Positions 12,101 through 24,100 of a stretch of DNA of 64,000 bases are shown one piece after another (within the stretch, counting starts at the first letter, position 1; every line of letters begins with the position of its first letter). The notes below the pieces were generated by a model, which was given only the letters and a program-made list of their open reading frames with translations, did not search any database and was not told the DNA's origin. Made by a program: the position numbers and the translations under genes. This DNA is from Anarhynchus alexandrinus. Its lineage: Eukaryota > Chordata > Aves > Charadriiformes > Charadriidae. The stretch covers positions 160,094 through 224,093 of the forward strand of contig VUYV01000158.1 in the NCBI GenBank assembly GCA_008711295.1, written 5' to 3'.

Positions 12101-15100
12101 TTACCATTGGTGAATGATCAGGAATATACCAGTCTGCTATACTGGAAACCCTGATTCAGGTGTCCAGAATAAGAAGTCTTGGAAAAAAGGATTTTCTAAC
12201 TTGCATTCTGTTGCCATTAGTATGCCCTTAGGTCACCTTTTCTTTGTAACTAGATAAAAAAAATTTCCTTTCTCTCTTCCCCTTTATTTCAGGTAGTTCT
12301 TGTTATCAGTAGATGCCAGAAGCTGGAGTTAGGACTTAAAAAAAACCATGTGAAGTCTTATGATAACATCTCAAGAGGTAGCAGTAGTAGCATTTTTTTG
12401 TGGACTGAGCAAGTTTAAATTTAAATCATAGAATCATAGAATACCAGGTTGGAAGGGACCTCAAGGATCATCTGGTCCAAACTTTCTTGGCAAAAGCACG
12501 TTCTAGACAAGATGACCCAGCACCCTGTCCAGCTGAATCTTAAAAGTGTCCAATGTTGGGGAGTCCACCACTGCCCTGGGGAGATTATTCCAAAGGCTGA
12601 TTGTTCCCATTGTGAAAAATTGTCCTCTTGTGTCCAATCGGAATCTCCCCAGGAATAACTTGTACCCATTACCTCTCGTCTTTTCCATGTGACTCCTTGT
12701 AAAAAGGGAGTCTCTGTCTTCTTTGTAGCCACCTTTTAAATACTGGAACATGGTCATAAGGTCTCCACTAAGCCTTCTTTTCTCAAGGCTGAACAAACCC
12801 ATTTCTCTCAACCTTTCCTCGTACGGCAGGCTTCCCAGTCCTTTGTCATCTTTGTGGCCCTTCTCTGGACCCTCTCCAGCCTGTCCACATCTTTTTTGTA
12901 TAGCCGGGACCAAAACTGAACAGAGTATTCTGAGTGTGGCCTGACAAGCACTGAGTAGAGTGGGATAATGACGTCTTTAGCTCTGCTGGTGATGCCCTTG
13001 TTGATGCAACTGAGAATCCTGTTGGCTTTCTTTGCCGCTGCAGCACACTGTTCACTCATACTGAGCTTGCTGTCCACCAGGACCTGCAGGTCCCTTTCCA
13101 CAGAGCTGCTCCCCAGCTTGGTAGATCCCAGTCTGTGCTGCACTCCTGGATTATGTTTTCCAAGGTGCAAGACTTTACACTTGTCCTTGTTGAACTTCAT
13201 AAGGTTCTTGTTAGCCCACTCTTCCAGCCTGTCCATGTCTTTCAGCAGGGTGGCTCTCCCTTCCCAAGTGTCCAGTTCCCCACTTGATTTGGTCTCATCA
13301 GCAAACTTCATCAGGATACACTTGATCCCATCATGACTTCATCAGGGTATACTTGATCCCATCATCCCATCATTTGGTAGTTGTACGCTTAACTGCTCAG
13401 TGACTCCTACAGTATTTTTGATACATTTTTTTTTTAACATAGACATTATACTGCTTTAATGTCTGTCTTTCATGGAGCGTTTTAGAAGCTCCCTACCTCT
13501 GCCTGAAAACATTTCACCTCCCATTTTTCAACTGTTTCATTCATGCATCCATGTCCCAGACCTTTCTGTCTGATTTTAGAGCTTATCTATAGTTACTCTG
13601 TTAGCAATTTGAAGATTTCAATCACTTATTTTCTGAAAGGTCATTTTCTTTTATAGTGAGTGCTAGCTGAGATTGTTTCCTGCTATTTTGTATTAATTAA
13701 TCCTCTTATAGCCTTTATCAAAGTTATTGTATTTTTCAAGATCTTTCTTCTATTACTTTGATTTGCCCCACATTATATGGAAGGCTAAACGTGAGTCTAA
13801 CAGGTCCCTCATAATGCTGAAACAGTATTCCCTGACTTGTGCTCAGTGGTTGATTTTATAACATAATTTTCAACTTTTCTCTTTTTTGCCTATGAGTCTA
13901 CCTCTCTGCTTTGTTACCCAAGTTTTTAGGTGGTGTAGTTTCACTAAATCAGCATATAGTAAAATGAAATTACTACTACAGAACAGAGGATTAGAGGCCA
14001 TAGAGTTCTAATTTTCAGAGTTTTGGGATGGCTTTTTCTTACTGCAGTGAAGCAGGTCTCCATTTCAGATGTGGCAGCAGTGGGGACCTTAGAGTAGGTC
14101 AGTTTCTCAAAGGAAGTTAAACCAGAGTCACAGAGACAGAACATGTTTTCTAGGGTCTTTTTGTTTTACTCTATACACAAAAAACTGTGTTTTGTGAACA
14201 ATATACAGAAAGCTACAAACAGGCAAATTTCACATATGGTGAGTCTTGCTGTCTCAGCAGTACATTGGACTGGTAGGTTCATTCTCCAGATTTGGTTGTA
14301 TCTGTCCCCTGTACTCATCAAACTACTGGTGCACATTTTCTTATCTGTTACAGAGTGGCATCATCCTTCTTGTTCTCATATTTCTCATATCTCATATCTT
14401 GTTCTCATATCTTGCCAAGGGAAATTTAGATTGGATATTAGGAAGAATTTCTTTACTGAAAGGGTCATCAGGCATTGGAATGCATTACCCAGGGCAGTGG
14501 TGGAGTCCCCATCCTTGGAGGTATTTAAGGGTCGTGTAGATACAGTGCTCAGAGACATGGTTTAGTGGTGGGCTTGTCAATGTTAGGCTAATGATTGGAC
14601 TAGATGATCTTACAGGTCTTTGCCAATCTAGCAAATTCTGTGATTCTGTGGTTTAAGCAATCTGTAGCTCAGGAGCCATTAACACTAGCACCTTTTGTAG
14701 CTGCTCTGCAATCTAGAGGAACTGCTTGACAAAGTTTGAAAAAAATGCATCCACTCAAGCTGGTCTGTGCCCAGGTTTCCAGTTGTACAGAAAAGGCTTA
14801 ACCTCCACAATCTGTTTAGTGAAAGTTTATATGAATGTCCAAGCATTTCTCCATAGTGACATGTTCCAAGTAGGTATGTACAGCATGTTTTGGAGAATAT
14901 TTTTGTTGCCTAATTTTTTTGTGTGCTTCCTATAAAATACATTGTAGGATATACTCAAGCTAAAGGAAATGAACGTTCCATTTATTATCCTAATATGGCA
15001 GCCTGTATTGTTACTTTGCACAAAAATTTAAAGCACAAACTGGTCCTTTTGTTACTAAGATTGCTTTATAAATAATGCAGATTGTAAGCCTAAATAAATG

Positions 15101-18100
15101 CCAGACCTAACGTTTTCCAGATGGTGAGAGATGTATAGACACAAGGAGCTATGGAAAATATTTTCCAGTTCTTTACATCTCAACATGTGCGCGTTTTCTA
15201 CTTCAGACTGATTTATTTAGGCTTGTAGCAATAGAAAGCTGTATTTGATTAGATCATTATCATCTCTCTGGTTACCACAGAGATGCACAGTGCTACAAAG
15301 TGAACTATAATTTATTTATCTGTTAATATCTTTGTGTTGTGTTATAATTATCTTGTATTCTGTTCTAGTGTGTCCTATACTTAATCCATTTGGTTTGGTC
15401 TCCCTCCAGAAATGAAAGACCTTGTTGGTATTTTCTTCTTGTAATAATTTACTGTTAAGGGGATTTTAAAAAAAGCCTTGAATATGCTTTAAAATTGTGA
15501 TTATAGTTACTTAAATTTTGCAGTTTTGATCATGGAAATTACTTGTAGGTGTAAGTAATACAGATACCAATCTTTGTATATAAGCAGTCATAACATAAGT
15601 GGCCTATACCCTTTCCTTAGCTCCCACAAATGTTTTGCTTTTTCAAAATTCACAATATAAGTAAGGATGTAAAGGCGTGGAGGAGACTTCATGGTGATGT
15701 GTCCCTGCTTTTACTAATCTGCAGTGTCTTGATCCATGGGTAGTCCAGCCCAATTATTCAAATGGCTGGTCACAGATCTATGTAATTGTTAGGTTTTCTT
15801 TTGGAAATGTAGGTTTTCTTTTGGAAATGTGGCCTCTCTTATTCCACACTCTCAAAGAATTTGCCCCTTCATGATCAGTGTGGCTCTTTGCTTTGTTGTA
15901 CGTTTCCTTTCATCGTTTGTTGTCACCCCTTATCCTCTGCCCTCTGAACAGTTTCTTGTTTGTCTTATATTCTCCTGTTGATAATCAGAAGCCATGATAT
16001 GATAACCATAATCTGGTTATGATGATATGAAGAGTTANTCCTTTGAACTGTTTCTTGTTTGTCTTACATTCTCCTGTTGATAATCTGGTTATGATGATAT
16101 GAAGAGTTATGATATAAAATGTCATTTGGATATGTAGCTTAATTATGGTAATTATCAGATCCATTTATCTTTGTTACTTGCCATCCATATCTACCATTTG
16201 TTTTATCATGACATTTTTATGTTAAAAACCTCAAAACTAGTTTTTATGGGGCTCTGCAAAATTTTTGAAGATGCATGTATATTACTGAGATCAATTTTAC
16301 GTCACAGGCTAAGTGTAGGTTAAGCATACAGTCTATCCATCAACATTTCCTTCCTATTTTTCAATATATGTGGGAATAATTTTTTCCTTAAGTATTTGCA
16401 GTATTATTTTACTACTTGTTTAATTTCTCCACTGGGAATCAGAAATAGCTATTCTTCAATGATGGTGGATGACATGATGTTTAATTTTTATAAGGTGCCT
16501 TGGAGTCCAGTGAATTAAAAATTTAAGGAAAAATCAGGTTCTACTAGCTCTTTGGTTGTATAAGAGTGATAGTATTTTAATTAGTTTTTGTAGAATGTTG
16601 TCCAGTTTTAAGCATTTTGTTATAATTTTCTGTTTTCATCTTAGTTCCTTCTTAAAAATAGTGTTTAATTGTGTTTGTTAGGGCTTCTGTTACCTTTCTT
16701 CACTCCGAAGAACTATTAAAATTACCCATTAGTGGAACAGTAATCTTCTCTGTGATCTACTACATAGCAGCAGAAATGAACATCTGTGATTAGAATAGAA
16801 ACACTGCATGGAAAATTGCCATTAACATGTAAACAGAAAAACTTTTTTTAAAAGTTGTAATAACAAAAACTGAAATGACGTATAATAGTATGTGATTACT
16901 GCAAATATTTTATTTTAAAAAGAAGTTTACACATCTGGATAATTATAAAGATAATATTAGCATGGTGCAAAATATGTTAATATGGTAACTCCGAATTATA
17001 CCCCAGAACTCTTTGAAGATAAGTGTATACTTTTTGTGTGCAAGACTTTGGTCTAGACTAGAAGGAGAGGCATCAAAAAGTTGTAAATATATTTTAACTG
17101 AGAGCTGTTCTTAAAAGTGTCAGCATCCATTAGTGATAAATGTGGAAGCCTTCAAAAACAAGTTGAGTGTACACTTTTTATACATGAAGGAGCCCATTCA
17201 TCTTCTTGCCCACCATTGTATGTGAGTTGAAAATCTAAAAACCCTAGGATTCATGATTGCTGTTCTCCTTTTAAGATGAAATGAAGGTTAGCGACCCAGA
17301 AAATTCTGTTTTGCACAAATCTGGAGGTTGAAAATGCCTTGATACCAGTGAAATATAGCTATTGTTGAGACCATGACTAGGCACATTTAGGTGGGCTCCA
17401 GAGAACTTGCCAAGAAAGACTTTGCTAATTAGATCCTGAAATCATGAATAGTCAACAGGGAGTAAGAGAAGAAAATGGAGCACTAGGGAACACTTGCTTG
17501 ATGCGCTGCTTTGCTGAGCAATGCACAGCTATACTCAGCGTACTGCAATTTTTTAAGCTTGCTATTTTCATATTTTTGTGCAGAGATTTACAAGATTTGA
17601 ACATGGAAGTGACAAATGCATGAATAGCTGTTGCTATTCCGCTGACTTGAAAGTCAGTACAGTCTTCTGGCAAAATTTTGATGGGAAAGCTTTTGAATCA
17701 TGTGGAAACTACAAGGCTAATCTCAAGCTTTTTCTTCTTCTAGTGTTGGTGTATGAGATCCATGTATACACGGGTACTAAACTTGGTGCTGAAACAGATT
17801 CTAATGTTTATATCAACCTCATTGGGACCAGAGGAGATACTGGCAAAAGGAAGCTCCATAGATCTAAGAATAACAATATAAAATTTCGACATGGACAGGT
17901 GAAGTATAAACAATGCTAATTCTGATCAATAAGAGTAAACTATGGCTAGCAAACTGTTTCTTCAACAAGTGTAAATATATTTTTAATTACAAGATTTATT
18001 CAAGCAGTTTGCCATTTTCTCATATGTTTTCTTTATTCAAAACTGCATACAGAATTACATCATGTGAATAATTTTTGTCTGCTGGATCAATTGTTTACTG

Positions 18101-21100
18101 AGACCATTGCATAGTAGAATTTGAGTACTCTTGGTTACTTATATTGCNAAAAGAGAAAAAATAAACTATTCTATACTCATATAGTCAAAGCAATAGCTGT
18201 GTTCAAGACCTTTATAATTTTCCTTGCATGGTTCCACAGATGGATATTTTCTGCATAAAGGCTGTCTCTCTGGGAGACTTGGAGAAAGTTCTGATTAGCC
18301 ATGATGGAGCTGGTCCAGGTAGGATTTAACTTCCTAGAGACCAATCTGTTTTAAAGTCCTTTGTAAACACAATGCACTTTATTTATATTGCATCCTTCAT
18401 GCAAAATGTGACAGAAGGTCTTGCGGTGATAAAAAGTCTTCCTGCAGGCTGGTCACTGTGATGGGATGGTGAAAAACAGTGGTAATGGACGGCAAAAAGG
18501 ACATGAGCTTAATGTCAAATACTGTCAGTCCACTCTGTTCTCAAGTTTATGTATAATAAGGTGCTATTTATTTGCATAGAGAAAACTTGTGAAAACATTG
18601 CTCTCACAGGTAAAATAATCCTTCATTAGACAAAGAGTGAAGACTGGCCAGATTAGAATTAAAGATATTCAAACCCTGCTTTACTACCAAACAAATTTTG
18701 AGTAGCTATAGCATAATGTCCTTGCTGCTTTGGGCAATGGCAGAAGAGTTGGTTATTTATTTCATCTGTGCAAGTCAATGTGGAGCTGCTCCAGTAAGTG
18801 ACATTGCATTCAGCTCATAGGTTTTTCAGAAAAAAAAGAGATAATTTTGTGATGAGACAAATTTTTGATACAGGCCCTTGAGGTGTGCATCTCTGGAATG
18901 ATGTGAATGAAGAGAAAGCTAACATTTAATAGCACTGAAGATGTAAATACTGCAAATATGTTTGCAGATTAGCAGCTATGAAGAAGCCAAGTGAAGAGAA
19001 GGATTTTTTAAAGCAGTTCAGGGCTGCACTGATGCTAGATGAGAAAAGCACTTTAACCCTACTCTGTTCTGAAATGGCCTCAAGCAACACCCATCTTGCT
19101 GACTGTACTGTCTAAGGCTCTGTGACCATTACAGAAGTAGGCTTATTAGTGCAGCCTTGGTATGGGATGTAAACTTGATTCTTGTATCTGTAGTTCTCTA
19201 GAGTTTTCTGCCTTCAGCAATATGGATAATAGTATACCTAAGAGTTTCGCGTCCTGGTAGGCCAAGACATAATGCAGCAGGCAGTGTGGTGGAGCCTACC
19301 TTCACTCTACACACCATACCACTCTCTCTTCCTTCATCTCACCTTTATTAGGCAGCATAGCCGTATCACAGGAGCAGCATTACAAATCTGCAACCAGACT
19401 CAGCTTAAGCTGTTCTTTGACAATGGAGTTCAGAATCTGTGTTTTTGGAGCATTGTCTGAACAGGACAATGGATTGAATTCTATGTATAACAAAACTTAT
19501 GCTTCAGTAATTAAGATGATTGTTCATTGTACTCAGCACAGACAGATCACACAGACATCTTTTGAACGGTATCCAAAACTAGCCTTGGATAAACTTGGCC
19601 TGAGGTGACCGGGGGGATTGAGACCTGGAAAAGGATGATGAGTCAAGAGAGAGGCCACTTAGAGACCCAGTCTTTTTGGGGTTGAGAGGGAGGAAAGAGG
19701 TGGGGCTGCCCTTTTTTCTAATCATGTCACCAGCCTGAGCGATAGGGCAGAAGGTCTTTAGTCTTGATTTGGAGACTGTCTTGAAAGGATCATGGAGCAT
19801 ATGCTTTCTTTGGGGGTCCTGGACTGCAGAGCACAGATCTTCTCCCACAGCCACTGTGAATGAGGAAAAAAGGGATTTTGTCCTAATCAGCAGGGTTTTG
19901 GCATTGGTCAGGTATTAGTCACTAGGTGATGTGTCTTATCTGCTGAAAGAGTCTTCTCGTCCATAGAAACCTTCCATACATACCTGTATGTTTACACAAG
20001 CAGCACCTTTCATCTTTTTTGTCTTGTTTCAAAGTGGCTTGTCTGATTGCTGGTGAATCTCGGCCAGGCTAGTAGGCTCCTTCCAATGAAAGACCATCTG
20101 AGGTATAAGAGGGTGACAAAGGAAGGTTGTAGAGTGTCCTAATGTGTCCTAGGCCTGAAGGCTTGAAGAGAAAATGCCATTCTTCTCCACATGCTGCCTG
20201 GGCAAGCCCTTCCTATGGGACAGAGGCTGCTGCCTTCTAAGGACTTCCAGACTCATATGCAGCCAGGGAGGCAGAGCATGAGAATTAATAGGACAGTTGT
20301 CTGCTTCTGACCAAAATATCCCGCACGCTGTTTTGCTACAATGTGCTGATAAATAATGGTATGAGTCTGGCAGAACCTCGTAAGCAATATGACAAGTTGT
20401 GAGCGGTGAAGACACAGTGAGAACAGGATATTTGAGAAGGGCTTCACAGAGAACTGTAGCAGTCACTACGATGGTTATTGGAAGTGATCTAAGAGATCAG
20501 CACGGATGTGGCAGTGGTTACTGGTGTTAGGGAGAGGATGAATTCAGTAGCCTGACAGAAGTGAGGCTGCACAGCTCCATGCCTGCCAGTCCCACCAGTA
20601 GCAAGGCTGAGTATGTGCTCCCAGTAGGCATACACATAAATACATTTATAAAACACATATATGTATGCACATGGCTGGCCACACAGATCAACACAGACAG
20701 GAACTCAGCATTCATACAAAAACACACAGCACCGATGGCCTTATCCTGTGACCCCGTCCAGCTGGTCAGAATGACAATCCACTGATGCCAAACATATACA
20801 TATATATACAGTATGGATGTATAAGGCCTCCGGTAGCTGGGCATAGACAGTCTACCCAGTTGCTGGCCCTGGATCCTTGGATCCTCAGTTTTCCCAGTTA
20901 CTGGCACCTAGACATACAAAGGCCCTGCAAGGCTGCAGCCCCACTCCATTTGCAAATGAGAGCAGTAGTCTTAATGATTTGTTAATTAATATGCTATAAG
21001 GGTATGCAATAACAACTTCACTCACAGAGGACCAACATTTCCAGCTTTCATGCTGATCTTAGTTAACTGCATAAACAGATTTCTGCCAATATCCTTGTGC

Positions 21101-24100
21101 CTGATCACAAGAAATCAAAAGATGTAGGCTGGGATGTGAATGGTGTTGGCAGTTCACAGATGTATGCACATACTTGTCTCCAAGGAAAGAAAAAAAGAAA
21201 CACCCCTCTTAAAATTAAAACAGAGCAAGGCAGAGATGAATTAACATTGTAGCTCTTGAGAAAGACACAGAATAATAAAGCTTTCATTCTGTTAATATAT
21301 CTTATCTATTTAGCTGAGCTCTGTCTTAATATGACCTGTGTTTCTGCTGGAAAAAAGATAATCTGGGCTTTTTTCTTTAAATTTATTAAAAAAAAATGCA
21401 TTATTTCACACGATAAACTTTTGTCATTTCAACACAGGCAATGGATGGTTCCTGGATAAGATTGTCATCAAACATAAAGAAGGAAAGGAAGCTCAGGAAG
21501 TTGAATTTCCTTGTAATAGGTATGCCATTCATGGAGAAAAAGAATTTGTTACACAGCTAGCAACTTAAGGAAAAAATTGCAGAACAGACATGTGCACACA
21601 ACCTAGATATATGAGCAATGCCCGAGTTTTTCAACATAGAAGGGGTGCAAAATTTTGCCATTGAAGACAAAGAACAAAGCTGCTGTATTGGTATAGGAGG
21701 GAGTCATAGCCTAATGACCAAAACCAGATTTTGCACAGGAGAAAGGGTGCATTGAGTTTTCTTTTATATAAATTATACAGAGACCACATGAAAATAAATA
21801 AGCTTTCAGTTCTCAATCTTTTAAAAGGTATTATGTGTAAAGATCTAGCTGTACTGATTTTGATCAGTTTCTCTTTCTCAGTCACTGAAAACCCTATATA
21901 CATCCTGGAAATCTTTGGAAAGAGCTTTCACTTTTTTCCTAAAGGATAGCTACAATATTTCCTTTCATGTAATAGGTGTCTACCTGTCTGTCTTACTAGG
22001 TCTAGAATTTTGCTGCCATGGACAAAATTGGAAAATGGTTGACTTTCTTAGTTCTAACAATTACTAACCAGCCTATTTTTCCAAACCTTTTTATTACCCA
22101 AGGCAACTGCAACCTGAACTTTTAGCAGTCATTGAGCTGAATCCTATGGCTATAACAGAAAAAAGCCATAAAATAAGCTAATAGATGAAAGTAAGGATTT
22201 CAGTGTGTTATTTCTATGTTGGTATACTTAATACAATAGAAATAATTTGAAGAATTGAAATTTAGATTAAGCTAATTATATTCTGCAGTATGTGGATTCC
22301 GTAATTTATTGGTTTGGTTTATATGGCTGAAATAGCTTCCAGGTTATTTTGGGAATTGTGCCTTAAAGTCTTGAAAATCTTTAGGTGTTCAGTAAAGACA
22401 GCTCTCCTCTAGGAATCCTACCTGTTTACAAAAAAACAGGTTTCAGTTTGCAAGGTTCCTGGAAATAACTAGCTAATAACCATTTACTCCTCTCAAAACC
22501 ATTATTCCGATGATGAGGTTTTCGGTTTAGCTTTCCTTTTGGCTATTAAGATTTTTTAATTGGTTTGGTGTGCATTAAAGATGGTTATTGAAGAGTAGAT
22601 GAATGAGGCAATTGTTTCTTTAATTACAAGGAGATTTTATGAGACTTCTCTAAAGGGAGGGATACTTAATGAAGACACTTGGACTCTCTATAAAACCGCC
22701 TTGTCAAAAAAAAAAATTAAACGCTTAGAAAAACATTATACACACTATATACAGAACTAGAGGAGTCCTGTCATTGTTTGCCTGCAGTGTATGTGTGCTG
22801 CCAATGTGTCAAAGTTTACGTTCTATTTTTAGAAACTGTTAGTGATCTTTTGTTTCTTAGGAATGAATGAGGAGATAGATTACAAAAGTTAATCAAGCTA
22901 TGAATTACAACAATAGTTGAAATACAGTGGAGTTTAGACTTCATGCATATGATATTTATTCATAGTTTTGTTATATACAAGAAGTGAGATATATTATGAA
23001 CCCTTGGGTTTAAACAAATGCAACATTAACATGGAGCCAATAAAATAGAAGTTGATAGTGAGCGTGTATTTATTTATTTTTAAATAAATGAGATGATTGT
23101 TAAAGGTTGTTAAGTGTTATTGTATCAGCAAGAGGGATCAAATGAAGGAGTATGGATGTGTGTTTGTAGTGAAATGACAATTCAGGAAAGATCCTTATAT
23201 TCATCAGTTTAAAAGAAAAGGAAAGTAAAAAGAGAAGTTCAGTTCATTGGTACAGATCTACAGAAGCTTTAGAAACTTCCACCCCTGCAGGGGTTATATA
23301 TAATTTCAAGTACAATTAGTATAACTAACTACTGCAGGTTATCTACCCCCCCCAAACGTACAGTTGAGTCTCTGATCCGGTAAATACTTAGTGTTTCATA
23401 TAAAGTACCTCATATGGTACTATAGTACTTCATATAGCTACATGAAAGTTCCTATTTGCCTGGAGCACTGAGCCAACTTATCATAATATGAATAAGGCCA
23501 ACTATGAAGGCATAATTTGATAAAAAAGTATTAAAAAATACTGTTGGAGAGAGAAGGTCATTGTCAGATTGCTTGTAATATACTGATAATTGTCATTAAC
23601 CTTATTTTTTTTTTTTTTTTTTTGCAATGAAAGATGGTTAGACGAATATCAAGATGATGGTAAAACTGAGAGGGAGCTAACTGCCAATAGTAAGTATTTT
23701 GTTAAAGAAAATTTCTGTTATAACAATATAGTATATACTCAATGCCCAGTTATTACTGAAGAAGCCTTCTAAATAAGACCATAACTTAAGAAGAAAAGTG
23801 ATAATAAAGCTTGTTCACATATTCTTTTTCTGTTCATATTTTAGAGGATGGCAATTCAAAGAAGGCATTCCTTAAAGGTAGGAGTTGTTTCATACACCAT
23901 TGTTTTTGCTTCTTGAATTTAATCTGCAAATCAGTGTCAAGTGACAAATATGTGAGCAAGTGACCTCATTGTATATATAAACTATCAACTGTGAGAGAAA
24001 ATGAAGACAAATTGGCTGGCAGTGGTCTACAGAAAGGACTAGGCCTTTATAAGTAATTGAGAAAAACATGCTGCTCATAAACCATTTCTGATTTTCTTTG

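Larger units (their letters stand above)
6103..17743 (+). other. Large intron between PLAT A and PLAT B
   Basis: An 11.6-kb intron; flanking exons join in frame (phase 1), so no exon has to be missing. It holds a CR1 remnant near 8551, a GC-rich interspersed repeat region at about 8900-10280 with a CA microsatellite, an antisense open frame at 11267-11734, two clear CR1 copies (12425-13370 and 14413-14651), a 20-bp doublet at 15791 and an assembly join at 16038. The rest is AT-rich and unremarkable. Confidence 0.75.

Noticed and set aside
12421..13336. Several frames on both strands
   Set aside because: They are the CR1 polymerase remnant and its shadows, not a host gene.
14143..14565. 140-codon + strand frame
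   Set aside because: Its C-terminal third is CR1 sequence ([14 protein letters not shown] motif) and the rest is unsupported; it is an insertion artefact.
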